A stretch of 64,000 bases of DNA from Calocera cornea HHB12733 (Eukaryota; Basidiomycota; Dacrymycetes; Dacrymycetales; Dacrymycetaceae): assembly GCA_001632435.1 (NCBI GenBank), contig KV423983.1, positions 62,001-126,000 of the forward strand, written 5' to 3'. Position numbers and translations under genes: made by a program. Below are positions 47,380 to 59,401 of this stretch, one piece after another (within the stretch, counting starts at the first letter, position 1; each line of letters opens with the position of its first letter). A model generated the notes under the pieces. It was not told the DNA's origin, did not search any database, and worked only from the letters and a program-made list of their open reading frames with translations.

Positions 47380-47769
47380 CGATCTCAAACCTTGAAGCTG
47401 CCTTCGAAGAGCTACAGGTCATCAACAATCCGCTAGGCGTTGCTCTTGGCCGGCCGGTATGAAGAAGCGCGCAGGCGGTTGGAAGACGCTCATGCAAGAT
47501 ATACTCTTCTCCCGTTTCAGAGAGGAGTCGCATTTAGTCTCGACCTTCTTGGCCAGGTGGCGGTGAGTCAGGATCGCCCAAAAGACGCAATACCGCTATT
47601 TGAGAAGAGCTTGAAGCTGTTTGAGGAGTTGGGCGTTGCCAAAGATACGGAAGCGTGTCGCCAGAAGTTGGATCAGTTACGCTCAAATGAAGCGCTTCCC
47701 GTGCAGGGCTATCAGGAGGACCAGACCCCACGCGACACCGAAATTCGTGTAGCTGCGCCCGCGGGCTGA
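47380..47769 (+). pseudogene. 3' TPR fragment of another NLR gene
   Basis: Plus-strand sequence encodes the last TPRs of an NLR-type protein: SISNLEAAFEELQVINNPLG, then after a small deletion GRYEEARRRLEDAHARYTL, SLDLLGQVAVSQDRPKDAIP and LFEELGVAKDTEACRQKLDQ, ending at 47769. It resembles the ends of D and E (LLGQVALRQNRLENAERLL) but is more divergent, so it derives from a different copy. It lacks everything upstream and begins next to the MULE end. Confidence 0.75.
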
Positions 47770-48169
47770 TGATGGGAGATGCTGAACGGCGGCGGCGGCG
47801 AGGAGGGAGACGAAAATACCTTGATCATGCGACCGCCGTTGCCGTCTTATACAACTGCACTTTCAAAACGAATGCAGTCAGCAGCGAAATCCAGCGCCAC
47901 ATCTTCCCGCATCTTCCCAAGCCGAGACCATCAAGAGCGATCAGCGGAGAGCAGCGCCACCGACGACGGGCAGAGATATTCAAGACAATCGTCCGACAGC
48001 ATTGAACGCATATTACTGATAACTAGACGAGAAGATCGGGTAATGTGTATGTAGGGTATATGCAAGCCGACAACTGTCTGGTGCAAATAAATGGCATATA
48101 AAGATCGTGCGGAGGATCCGTTCGGCGAGTCCGACCAGCGGTATGTCAAGATCGAATGAAGGTGTATGA
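47770..48169. other. 3' flank of CorA gene F
   Basis: The part from about 48025 is duplicated, diverged, at 23880-24060. No gene is seen. Confidence 0.5.
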
Positions 48170-51100
48170 TCATGCCCTGTGAGTCTTGGGCGGCATCAGC
48201 TTGAGGCGCTCCTATTCCAAAGATGTCAGCATCAATCCATGCAGAAGTCAGGTGGAAAAGACGCACCTTGACCGAGTCAAAGCGCCGGCTGCGGCTGAAC
48301 GCGCGGTACATCTTTACGATGTCGTTCCAGGTGAACATGACGGTGATGACGAACATGACGGGGAGGGCGACTTCCCAGAAGAAGAGGTCCGAGCCGACGA
48401 GGGAGTTCATTTGCTGAAAATTCATCCCCTGTGCACGGGATGGTCAGAGCAGCGAGCAACGAGAGGAGGTGGGACGCACGAAATAGCCCGTGAGGAACGT
48501 CAGCGGGAAGAAGAGCACCGTCGCGACCGTGAGCCGGCGCATCGACTGGTTCGTCTCATACGACACGATCTGCGTTTCCTTCAGCACACATCGCCATCGC
48601 GCAAGAGGAAGAATGCACATTGAACGTAAAGTTGATCAAGTTCTCCGCAATAGAGCTGAACATGTCCATGCTGCTGAGGATATACTCCATATGGTCGTAC
48701 ACGTCCGCGAGGTAGACCTTGCACTGGTGGCTGCAGAACCCGGTGACCTTTACGTCCCTGCCGTCCTGCGCCTCGGGCGTGGCGGCGACGGCGCGGTCGA
48801 GGTCGTACCGCCGCAGGGCGTAGATCATCGTCGAGAGGGGCGTGAGCGTGCGCTTGTGCAGCGTGAGGTCGCCGGACATGATGTGCACTGCAACGCGACG
48901 CGACGCGGAGTCAGCTAGCATCCTCCAGACCCGCAATTGGTGGGACGCACGCTGCCGCACAGTCTTCATCCCCGGCTTGATCAGAATCTGCCGCTCCAAG
49001 TCCAGCAGGGTATCATGATACCGATCGACGACCTCGAGCGCCTTGTCGACGACTACTCCGTCCAGAGCAATCAGCGGGTGTCCCTACAGCTCCAGATGAG
49101 GAGGGGAGACGCACCGAGGTCGACGACGGACTGCATGAGCAGCGAGGCGTCGCAGTGGGCGCGGAGGAGGGAGTCCTTGAGCTGCAGGCGGGCCTTGATG
49201 GGGCGGAAGTGGGACAGATCCGCATCTTGGTGGAAGGTGATCAACGTGCCTACGACCCAGCCATCAGCGCCGATCCCCACCGATCCCGGCCACAACCATA
49301 ACCATAACCATGACCATAACCATACCCACCACGCACACGGCGAGAGGAGAGAAAGCGAGAGAGAGGGACGCACCGCCCCGAGTCAAGAAGACGTAGATAT
49401 GCTTGAGCTCGACACTGACGTGGGAGCCGCGCTTGAGCTCCTGCAGCGCGGCCTGATTGACAGCCTTGCGCCGCTTCATCGGGCTCATGCTCATCCAGCT
49501 CGCCCACTGCCGCTGCTTGGCCGCCGTGGCCGCCTCCTCCGCCTTCCGGTCGGGCGCATCTCGCTCCGGGTCTCCTCGCCCGGGCGAATGCGAGCGCGAG
49601 CGCCCGTGGCTGCGGCTGTGGCTCCGCCTACGGGAGCGCGGAGGCGGGGCGAGCAACCCCGGGCCGTCGCCCGCAAAGTCGCCGAGCCCCCGGTCGGGGA
49701 CAACGGGCCCGTCGTCCCCGCCCGAGCCCGAGATGTTCTTCCTCAGCCCGTCGAACGTGCTCTCGATGTCGTCCCTGCTGAGCGTGCGGTGCAGCGGCAG
49801 CGGCAGCCCACTGACCCCGACGACCGTGTCCCGCGCGCGCTGCCAGACGCTCGACCGGCGTTTTCTCAACCCCGGAGCCGAGCCGGAGCCGGAGGCGGCC
49901 GGCCGGCCCTCGCGCTCCTGCACGGGCGAGTCGGTCATCACCCGTGCCCCCGGCGCCGAGTCGCCCTCGCCCTCGCCCTCGCCCTCGCCCGCCGCAGCCT
50001 GGCTCGCATCATAGCTCGGGGGCTCGTCGTCCGGTGCGAGGGAGTGGCACATGATACTGAGGAAGAGGTGGTTGCGGTAGTAGTCGCTCTTGCTCCTGCT
50101 GCCGCTCTCCCCGCAGCGCAGCACGTCTTCCGTGGCCAGCGGGTGCAGGTCGTACCGGATGGCGATGGCGCGGATGACGTCCCAGCTGATCCCGCCAACG
50201 TTGATCCAGCGAACCTTTGCCCAGTTGGGCCTGTCCTTGCCCTTGGCGGCCAGGAAGTCGGCCAGCCCGGCATTGGACAGCCGGGTGAACGTCGCGCTCG
50301 TGAGCGAGTAGTCGCACACCTCGATCGCGCACTCCTGGTGGATGTGCCCCCAGTGCCTCGCCGCGCTGTCCCGGCGCGGGTCGACCCCCTGCTCCGCGCC
50401 GGGGGAGGCGATGGCCGTGCTCCCGCGGTGCATCTGCATGACCTTGAGCGCAGACGCGCGGAACTTCTGCGAGGGCCGCAGGGGCGCCGCTGCATCGGGG
50501 CCAAGGCCCGGCTCGCCCCCCGCGGGGAAGGGGGCGAACGTGGACGGGCCGGTGACGGTCGGGCCGGCGTTGGCGAGAAGCAGCGGGGGCCGCTCGCGCT
50601 CCACGCGCGTTTCAGCAGTGCTCATCGTCGAGCTGCCCCCGGGCGGGGTGTGCGCGCGCCCCTCGCACTCCATATCCAGCTGCTCTACCGCGCCGTCCAA
50701 GCCCTGCTCCTGCTGCCCCTGCCCCTGCCCCTGCTGCTCAGCAAACGCCTGCTTCCCCGCCCCGGACCCCGGGGAATGCATGATCGGCTCGAAGTGCTCG
50801 ACCTCCTGGCCGATGTACGCCGGCATCGGCGGGGGGCTGTCCGGCACCGCCGCGTCGTCCACGTCCACGTCGTCCCCCTCCCCGCCGTCCTGCGCGTCGT
50901 CGAGGATCGAGTCGGAGTCGTTGTCTGCGCCCAGCCCTGCCGGCCGGCGTGGGTGGACGAGCACCGCGTCCGGCTGGTTGAGGCCGGAAGCGAGCACCGA
51001 GTCCGGCCCGGGGGCGTCGAAGTCGGCTGAGGTGACCGGGCGGACACCGTCGAGGGAGGGGGTGCGTGAGCGGCCCTGGGTGCCGAGGGTGTACGTCTGC

Positions 51101-51237
51101 GGACCGGCTCCGGGGGTGGTGGACGGGGGCCGGGTCGGGGGCACGTCGCCCGGGTCGGTGGGGAGGCGCGGGGTGGAGGCTGAGGAGTGCGGGACGGGGG
51201 AGGTGAGGAAGTGCGGGGCGGAGGGGAAGGCCGGCAT
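48170..51237 (-). CDS. CorA-type Mg2+ transporter F (Alr1/Mnr2-like)
   Basis: A seven-exon gene: 51237-49374, 49249-49115, 49052-48951, 48887-48619, 48569-48480, 48428-48267 and 48211-48170, introns 49-124 nt, all in phase, 887 residues. CorA proteins are pentameric Mg2+ channels of the plasma or vacuolar membrane. The long N-terminal half is acidic, Ser/Pro-rich and probably cytoplasmic; the conserved soluble domain starts near HWGHIHQECAIEVCDYS and WINVGGISWDVIRAIAIRYD. The C-terminus has the first membrane helix (LTVATVLFFPLTFLTGYF, residues 803-820), the signature GMNF at 821-824 and the second helix (FFWEVALPVMFVITVMFTW). The first exon is strikingly GC-rich at third positions compared with paralogue G. 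Intact as far as can be seen; the 3' end faces degraded NLR sequence. Confidence 0.9.
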
Positions 51238-51636
51238 CGTGTGAGGGTCGATCGTGCTGCCTTTGTGTTGCTGTCCCTCGCGATCAACGTCTAGTGGCTC
51301 CTAAAGAGGCGGTCGAACTGTCCCTCGGGCGGCGGTCGGAGGCCTCAAGGCAGCGCACGGACCCGGTCGCGCTCAGGGTTCAGGAGTGTATACGGTGCTG
51401 GATGGCGGTGTGTAAGGGTGGTGGGTCACAGCAGCGTTGGGGTGGTTACAGTACTGCCGCTCCGTGCAGGTGGGTGCTGGGTGGGTGGCCCGTGCTCGTG
51501 GTGTGGTGTACGCTGTCGTCCTGTCACCCTTCCAGACAGACGCAGGCAAAAGTGTCTCGCGCGTGCCGGCTATCTTTAGCCCACCTCCTCTCCTCTCGCG
51601 CCCAGAGCCAGGCGAACCTTCAGCTTCAGCCCCCGC
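51238..51636. other. Upstream region of CorA gene F
   Basis: Promoter-side flank of CorA F; no gene is recognised. Confidence 0.5.
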
Positions 51637-51905
51637 GTCATACATTCCGGCCCGTCAGTGGCGGTGCTCCTCTCCCGTAGTTGCCTGGATACATTGCGAA
51701 GATGCGGGAAGATGCAGAAGCGGACATGCGGTGACAGTCCTGTCCTTGGCGTTACAGTACTGTATATTGAATAGCAACGGCGGTCGCACGGTCAACACGT
51801 TTCTCCCCCCTCCTCGCCGCTGCTGCCTATCAGCAGTGGACGTCGGTAGCGCCAAGGCCCGCCTCGCTGTGGAGGGACTGACTACATCACCAACGAAAGA
51901 AACGT
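51637..51905 (+). repeat. Duplicated intergenic segment, copy 1
   Basis: Similar along its whole length to 54624-54925: tcatacattcc, ggtgct, gttgcctggatacattgcgaagatgcggg, ttggcg.ttac..cagtact, tatattgaa, and ending in aacgaaagaaacgtg. The two copies flank 2.7 kb that includes the Harbinger-like MITE. No coding capacity is evident. Confidence 0.8.
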
Positions 51906-53923
51906 GCATCAATCAAGGCTAGGCATCCGCAGTCCGGCCAGCTTCTCGATCCAATCCAATAGTCGCCGGGTTTGCAGTCCGCCGCATTACCATCTCCAGA
52001 ACTAAGACCCTAAGTAGAGGGCGGGACGCCGTGCGTCCTCCCGTCTTACTAGAGCATCCCACGGGCAAAGACCGGTCCAGCGTTTGTCCAGCCGCATGGC
52101 CTTCCAGAGAAGCTTCAGAAGCCCCGATTTCAGGACAATAGGCATGGCCACTGAGAAGCCGCTTCTTTCCTGATAGCTGGTTATCAACTGCCGGAGAAGC
52201 ATAGCACTCAGGGCCCAGATGTAAACAACATGACATGTCATCCAGACCACCATTGACAGTGCACTCTCCTGCTCTGCTTGACTACATTGTCTGCAAGTCC
52301 ACTGTGCATTTCTAGACTGCTTAACTTTTCCCTTCTGGAATGGGGGACACCCCATCTTTGCAAGAGCGGTTGGCAAGCACCAGTCACGAGCACAGACAAG
52401 CTGCCCAAGCAAAGGGCTCCCAGCTCCAGCCGAGATTGGTGGTGGTATCATCACAATCCAAGCAGACATTTGAAAAGCACACGTATCCGGATGAGCATCT
52501 ATTCTGGAGCTGCAGGCAACCCCGGAAATCCCTATACAATTCCTGACACCAGAACATGACTCAGTCTGGACGAACTGCTGATGATGCCGGTCCAGCCTCG
52601 ACCAGCACCCTCCACACACCATCGCCATCCAGAAGTTTTCTCTGTGACCGATCTTGACCAACGCAAAGCACGGCTTGCCGCCCAGGAGCAGGCACACCTA
52701 CAAGCCGATCCGGAGGAAGCGCGTCAAAGACAATACGTTCAAGACGAGTACAAGGATATTGCCATGTACAATCCCAATGAGCATTCTGCATGGCAGGATG
52801 ACGATGCCAACGATTCCCCTCCCGAGCAGGATGTACCCTTGTCAATGTGGCAGAAACTCACGTGCGCATGGTTCCGGAGGGGAAGAAAATTGCTCACCTG
52901 TTGTCCAGACAAACAAAGTACCGCTGTCTGCACCACTCAGTTTAGGACTGTACAGAGTCCATCTGACTGGGCAATCCAAGGGTGTCGTATTCCGTGAAGT
53001 TGTCACAGGTCCGGAAGGGTAGTCTGGAGTTGGAACAGCAAGCGGAATAGGTGTAATTAGTGGGTAGCGTCCGGAATAGATAGTAGTGTATGAGGATGGA
53101 TCGGGGGTCTGCCCCTCTTCGGAGAAGGAGAATCCACCTTTTATCTATCGAACCTGATGTTTACCTTTTGGAATCCCATCTCACAAGGTACATCACCAGG
53201 GGCTGATTTCACCCAACCTTAGGGACTCTCTCAACCGACAGGACACCTTTCCATTTGTCCCTTTTGCAAATTGAGGGTTATCCGATGAGAGAGAGTCTTT
53301 GCCCGTAACTCCGTTGGATGTGTTGCGTCGTGTACGCCATTCCGAGAGGGTTCCGGGACCGGAAGGACCATAGTCCGGAGTTGCTCCACGGACCGGAGGG
53401 CCAACCAGGGCAAGTCGGAAAGCTGTCCAGACTTCCAGTACCATATCTCCAGAAGGCCGGAATGCAAAAAATTGGGCCACAGTGACAAAGGGAACTGTAC
53501 ATCATGTCAGGATGCACATCCTGAGGAGCATGCGACTCAACTCACGTCCAGAGGGGAGGTTGTTGAGAGATGCCACTAGGCTGCGTCTGCTTGGTCATTT
53601 TGATGATCTGCGTGCGGGGCAGGCTGCACCAGTCAAGGGTATTGGTCAGTAGGTGGTGGCACGTTCCTCAGGTGAGATGGTGAGCCGGGGGAGGGCCCAC
53701 TGCATTAGGGTTCAACATTGCCAGTGGATGAATCAGGGATGCCAAGAGACAGCGAGCAAGCGATCGGGGGCAGTGGTGAGCCAAGTATGAGGATCCAGGG
53801 GGGGCGGGGGCGCAGCCTGTCTGATAGCTGAGTGACGCCTGTCGTGCAAGACGGGAGCAGATGGTGTGCTCTGGGTTGGGCACGTGACCAAAATATGTAT
53901 CTGGGCTGCACCACACATGCATC
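51906..53923. other. Intergenic region with weak coding-like frames
   Basis: A plus-strand frame at 52581-52997 (VTDLDQRKARLAAQEQAHLQ, RQRQYVQDEYKDIAMYNPNE) and an overlapping reverse frame at 52697-52002 cannot both be real and neither has a recognisable domain. The region may be a decayed transposon. Motifs of the tccgga type recur through it. Confidence 0.35.
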
Positions 53924-54474
53924 TTAGAGCCTGTTCGGCAACCAATGTGCGTGATGTGGGAGATACAATCTAGGTGCATACACATGTTGTGAGATTGTAA
54001 TCTCCCAGATTCCATGATCTGGGGTGGACCTGGCGCGTTCGGTACCAGTGTGATCTCTGTTGTGCAATCTGAGGGGCTGCTTTTCCTGCCCCCAGTGAAT
54101 GGTTACTGGATGGTTCCAGAAGGGAATGTCATGGAAACACTGTGGAAATTGCAACACAATGTAATGGGTATGCTGAAGCAAGGGGTAAGTTCATGGAAAT
54201 GACAAGGATGCCAAGATGCCACATCTGCCGGCGGTTCAGGCACGTGCTTGTGGAAACAGTGTGTTTCCATTTGGGTTGGAAGCAACGCGAGATTGAGATT
54301 GAGGACGCAGATACAGGTCCAGAGGTGTATCTGGCGTTTGGTGTAGATCGAGGCGCACAATCTAGGACATTTTGTGGTGCCGAACATGTCCGTGATCTTG
54401 CAGATTCTGACGGAAGTATCTGCCCAGATTATGCCTCAAGATACGACAGATTACGGTTACCGAACAGGCTCTTA
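53924..54474. mobile_element. PIF/Harbinger-like MITE with TTA target duplication
   Basis: Inverted ends gagcctgttcggcaacc (53927-53943) and ggttaccgaacaggctc (54455-54471) bound a 545-bp element, and the trinucleotide TTA flanks it on both sides (53924-53926 and 54472-54474). A 3-bp TTA/TAA duplication with GRGCCTGTT-type ends is characteristic of PIF/Harbinger elements. No transposase is encoded. Confidence 0.75.
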
Positions 54475-54623
54475 CATTTCAGGAGCCCATCTGGGATCTG
54501 GGATTCTGCTTCCGAAAAATGCCTCCATCTGTGTATCTGGGCTACGGCAAGTCATCCATTGCCTGCATGTACACTAGAAGCAAGTCTGTGTTATATTTGC
54601 CGCGCCATTGGACACGAGTGCCC

Positions 54624-54925
54624 TTCTGTCATACATTCCCGCGCCCTTGGGTGGCGGTGCTCTCCCCCCGTGATTGCCTGGAGAGCTGCGAAGATGCGGG
54701 AAGATACGGACATGCGGTCGCGCATTCATTATTATTAATCCTTGGCGGTTACGGCAGTACTTATATTGAACGGCAACGGCGTTCGCGCCATCCACGCGTT
54801 TCGGCCCTCTCCTGGCTGCTGCCTATCATCTGCCCGCGCGCGCGCAGCGAACGTCGGTAGAGCCAAGGCCCCCCCGCGATGTACAGGGTCTGACTACTGT
54901 AAGCCAATAACGAAAGAAACGTGTA
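54624..54925 (+). repeat. Duplicated intergenic segment, copy 2
   Basis: Partner of 51637-51905. It ends about 215 bases before the 3' end of NLR D. Confidence 0.8.
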
Positions 54926-55141
54926 ACTAACGCGCAATGGTCGCTCACGGCTTTCTTCGCTTAAGGTCGTTTTTCAATTTTGTCAATACTAAACTATGCA
55001 ATTCGGAGACGGGAGAAGCTTTGCAGCATGGCTGCCTCATACTATCAGGTCATTGTCTGAGCATTTTCCGTAGATATGCGTCTTCTGGCCGTTTTGTCTG
55101 CCCCGGGAAGTTCTGTCAGTGGTTCCAAATCCTTTCAACCC
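54926..55141. other. 3' flank of NLR gene D
   Basis: Short non-coding spacer; nothing is recognised. Confidence 0.4.
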
Positions 55142-58100
55142 TCACACTTGTAGGTTTTGCTGGGCGGCCATTCTCGAACGCACTTCTTCCAAGGCCTCAC
55201 GACACGCTTCAGGCTCGTTGGCAACCCGCATGTCTTCGAACATCGCCAAGCTTTCTCCTAACAAGCGCTCCGCGTTTTCCAGTCGGTTTTGCCTTAGAGC
55301 AACCTGGCCGAGAAGCTTGTTGGCTCCCGCCAATCCATGTCTGTTCCCAAAAACCGCGAACATCTCTTTGGCAGTTTCTGCCTTTCCGCCAGCCTCGCTC
55401 CATTTACCAGACAAGTACAGCGTCTCTCCAATTCCCAGAATGCAATAAATGGCACCGAAAGTTTCACCGATGGCCTCGTACTCTGATTTGGCTGCTTCAA
55501 AAGTGACAAGGCTTTCGTCATATTGAGCCAACGTATTCAGCAAGTGACCAATACTCGCTGAACACCTTGCCGCGCCAAGAGGATCGCCAACGGCTTTGAA
55601 CTCGGCTATGCCCCCTTGTAGCATGTTACGTGCTTCCTCCGGCCGGCCCTTTTCGCAAAACAATCCCCCCAGAACCCACATGCATCTTGCTGCACCCAGG
55701 CGGGCACCTACAGATTGAAACTGAGCCATGGCTTGTTGCTGTGCTACTATGGCCTCATCGAGTTGACGTTGGATGCGAAGTATCTGTCCAAGTGCATGTG
55801 TGCACTCTGCTACCCCAAAGATGTTGCCGATAGCCTCCAACTTTGTTTTGGCTTCCTCTAGCCTTGGTATGGCTTCGTCATACCGAGCCATCGCGCCAAG
55901 TAAAGCTCCAATGTGTCCCGAGCACTGGGCTATCCCTGTGCGGTAGTTCAAGATTTCATACTCTGCCTTGGCTTCCTCAAGTTTGGCGATGCCCGCTTTG
56001 TGCTGTGCCATCCTTCCCAGCACACCAGCCAACCCGCATAAGCACCGAGCAGCACCAAACCGGTTACCCAACTTTTCGAACTCTGCTTTGGCCACTTCAA
56101 GCTTTGAACGTGCCTGCGGAAGCTGGCCTTGCAGCAAAAGTATCTCTCCGATAGAACCGGTACAGACTGCAGCGGCAGACCGCTCACCAAACTCCACGAA
56201 GAGAGACTTGGCCTCTTCCAGTTTGTCCTTGGACCCGTCGAGCTCACATAACACCCACAGTACCATGCCTATACCTTTTAGGCACTGAGCTATGCCCAGG
56301 CGGTCATCAAAGACCTGGAACTGCGACTTGCCCTCCTGAAACCTTACAAGTGCTTCGTTGTTTCGATGAAGCCTAGAAAGGATGTCACCGAGCTTCTGAT
56401 TGCATTGTGCAGTTCCCAAGCGGTTGTTTAACAATAGAAACGCTGCTTTTGCTTCTTCCAGGACTGGAAGTGCTTCTGCGTACCGATTCAAGGAAAGCAG
56501 CTCGGCAAGACGTTTGGTGCACAATGCCGCACCCCCGCGGTCCCCTACGCACTCCAGCGTTTTCTTGGCACACAAAGTGAGCGGTATGCAATCACCGATA
56601 CGAGTTGCATATGAAAAGCACGCTAAGTGGTGAGTGGACCGAAGGACTGCGTCTGGGGGAGCAACACTCGAATGGGTGCTCCAGCAATGAAGCAAGACTG
56701 AATTCATGTTATCAAATTCCGTTGACAGAAGAGCGATCGCCGCTTGAGACCCCTCCCCTCCTATCTTGTCGACATTCGCAGTTAAGCCCATAAAGTATTT
56801 GCGCATCTCTGCGAGGAATATCTCGGTGGTAGGAAGCTGCTCCCGCACGAATTCGCGAATGGGCGCTAGGCATCTCAGCCGGTTACCGTCTTGAATGAGT
56901 AGTGCGACGCTGAGGAGGGCAAGAGCATTCTTCCTGGTATTCCTCATGGACGGCAGCACCAAGGGTAAGGATGTCATTGGCATCCCCGCCGGGAGTATCG
57001 AGAAGATACATAGCAGGTCCCGTGCTTCAGGGTGCGCAGACATAGTGTGAGAGCTTAGCGACAGACGTGTGGACACTTCCAAGCTCGTCAATCGTCCCCC
57101 GGGCAGGGTCTCAAGCAGTGCCGTTTTTTCTGCATCATATGCTTCAATAAGGTCTTTCGGGCCGACTAGCTGTCCTTGATGCGCCATCAGACTGATTGCC
57201 AGAGGGAGTCCATCTAATAGGGTCAGCAGCCGATCCAGATGCCCATCGTCCCGTCGAGCGATCTGAGTCCACATCTGACGGGCTGTGTCAAGCGATAGGG
57301 GTGCGAGAGGCTGGATATCTCCTTCCGTCCACGTCACCCCCGCAGGCCGAACAGCACCTCTCATGGTGATGAGCAGCGACAGAGATGATAACCCCGTCAG
57401 TTTTCCCAGGAGCTGTTCCACACGGGTGCGCTCTGTCGAGTCCCAAGCCGTTTCCAGATTGTCAAGGACCAGAAAAACGCGGCCTCGGAAGGATAGAGAC
57501 CCAAACAACGCGCGTCGAACATCTCCATCCAGTGGCAATTCCAAGGCAGTGGCGAGCAGGTTTACGATTCCGTCGGCTGAGGTTGCTGCCTCGCAGCTTG
57601 CGAAGATAATGTTCCGTCCATATTTCGTCCGGACGATGCTGTGATTCACAACCGCGGCTGCTACCGATGTTTTCCCGATTCCTCCCGGGCCGAGTAGCGG
57701 TATATGACAGGCGTCATTTTCATCAATCAATTGAACAATAGTTCCCACTATGTCATCCCTGCCCCAAAAAACGGCTGGCTTGGGTGGTATATCCAGAAAA
57801 AGGAGATCCTCTCGGGGACTGTGGATGCGTCAGCGTCAGTCGTAGCTTGGGCAGTGTAGAAGGTACAGTTGTAATACGTTCGCACCCGTCACCTATCCTG
57901 TGTCAGCTGAGATAACTCAATCAGCGCTAGTTCGTACCTCGCGCTTCAATTCATCCAGGCGAGCACCCACCCCAACGCTGTAGAGCAACTGTACCATTAT
58001 TAGTTGTCAGTTGGATACCCGGGAGAATCATCATACCGACAGCTGGGAGCTGATAGAATCGAGTCTCTTGTGCATATCACTGATCTCTTGCGGGCCATTC

Positions 58101-58570
58101 AGCTGTTGCAAGCGCTTGGAGGGATGCTGCAGATTCTGCATGAATGTGTCGACTTCCCTCGCAACCCTGTCCTTATTGTCAGCTCCGGCCGAGACAAGTG
58201 TATCATGAGAGCTTGCTTGGATAGATCATCCAGCAGATTTGAGGTTGGAGGGTCTAGTTGGGTATTGTGCGATAAGCGGTCAAGGACTTGCTCGTTGATC
58301 ACGGTCAATCTCGCCGCCAGGTTGCGACTATCGTCTTCCAAATCCTGTACCATCTAAGCAAGAAGTCTGATGAGCATCGTTTCCGCAAAACATATGAACA
58401 CTTGCCTCCGCTATCTGCATTACTCTGGATGTCGTTGCTAGCACACTCGATTTCAGTGGCTCCAGTATATTTCCAGCCCTTTCCTTCCATTGTTTGAGTC
58501 GGTTGCCGAGATCAGTTGTGGTCATTTTCGGATTTCGTCTTGAGGAAGAAAATGTTGTCCAAGGACCCAT
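55142..58570 (-). CDS. NLR gene D: STAND ATPase with NB-ARC-type domain and eleven TPR repeats
   Basis: Reconstructed with six exons: 58570-58400, 58353-58217, 58166-58037, 57988-57938, a 26-nt microexon 57892-57867, and 57818-55142, giving 1063 residues. Start may be the ATG at 58570 or the one at 58525 (MTTTDLGNRLKQWKERAG). The N-terminal 170 residues are helical (NLAARLTVINEQVLDRLSHN; SVGVGARLDELKRE). The ATPase has GPGGIGKTS (215-223), VFLVLD (286-291), ITMRG and GLPLA (375-379). Eleven 40-residue TPRs follow. Exon 2 is 137 nt as in B and exon 4 is 51 nt as in B and E. Two introns use weak donors: gttcat (58399) and a GC donor (gcaagc, 58216). The gene is intact under this model; family role in cytoplasmic recognition and signalling is inferred. 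Confidence 0.85.
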
Positions 58571-59401
58571 CTAGTCCAGCCCTGCTTGTGACCTTTATAC
58601 AAGCTATCGACGACAACTGGGCATCGGCTAGGGGATAATCATGGCGGGTCATACATGGGAATTGAGGGTGGATGATCCTCGGATCAGGTACTTACTCATA
58701 GGAACGTGCCAACGTGCCAGTCAAGCTCATGCGGGACCTGGAACAGCATGGAGCGTAGCATCGTACCGTGAGATACACGGTGGAGCTCCATGTAGCGTGA
58801 CCCCGCGGCTTCAGACATGCAGCTGCGGAGTTGAAGGCGGTTCTTGGGGTGGTGATGTTGTGATTGGAATTGTACAGTGCCAATTTCGTTCCGACGAAGA
58901 GAAGGGACGTTGACTGAAGTCGTGCGTTTTGGTAAAAATCAAGGTGAGCCGTGGGTTTAGCAGCATTGAAGAACGATGAGCGTGGCGTGCATCAAGCACG
59001 TTTGATTGTAACAATGCTGTGAGAAGAACGCGGTGGGCGGTACAGCACAGCCTCATCTCGTGATTGTCACACTTGGCCAAGTTCCTCATCTAGTCCACAT
59101 CCATGCTATCGGCACACCCTTCAGTCCAGCCTCCGCTCACCCAGCGCTGCCTTCGAGGCCTCCGCATTTCCATGTTTGGGCCCGCTTGTGCCACGGATCG
59201 GCGACATCCTCTGGTGTTCCCTGACTTTCCAGTGGGCAACCAAGGCCGTTTGAGAGAAGTGCAACACACAGTTTCAATCAATGTCTAAGCGTGTAGAAGT
59301 ATATACAGGGTATATTTCGAGATCATTGCAATACAAGATGGTGGAGCAGGTCCATGCCTCTACAAGAAGAACAAGAAGCGCTGCACGCCGCAGTCAGTGA
59401 G
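58571..59401. other. Intergenic region between NLR D and CorA G
   Basis: Contains the presumed promoter of NLR D and the 3' flank of CorA G; both are transcribed leftwards. Small frames on both strands have no domains. Confidence 0.5.

Noticed and set aside
52002..52697. A 231-codon reverse frame
   Set aside because: No domain, high Cys/Trp/Met content untypical of the other genes, and overlap with an equally weak plus-strand frame.
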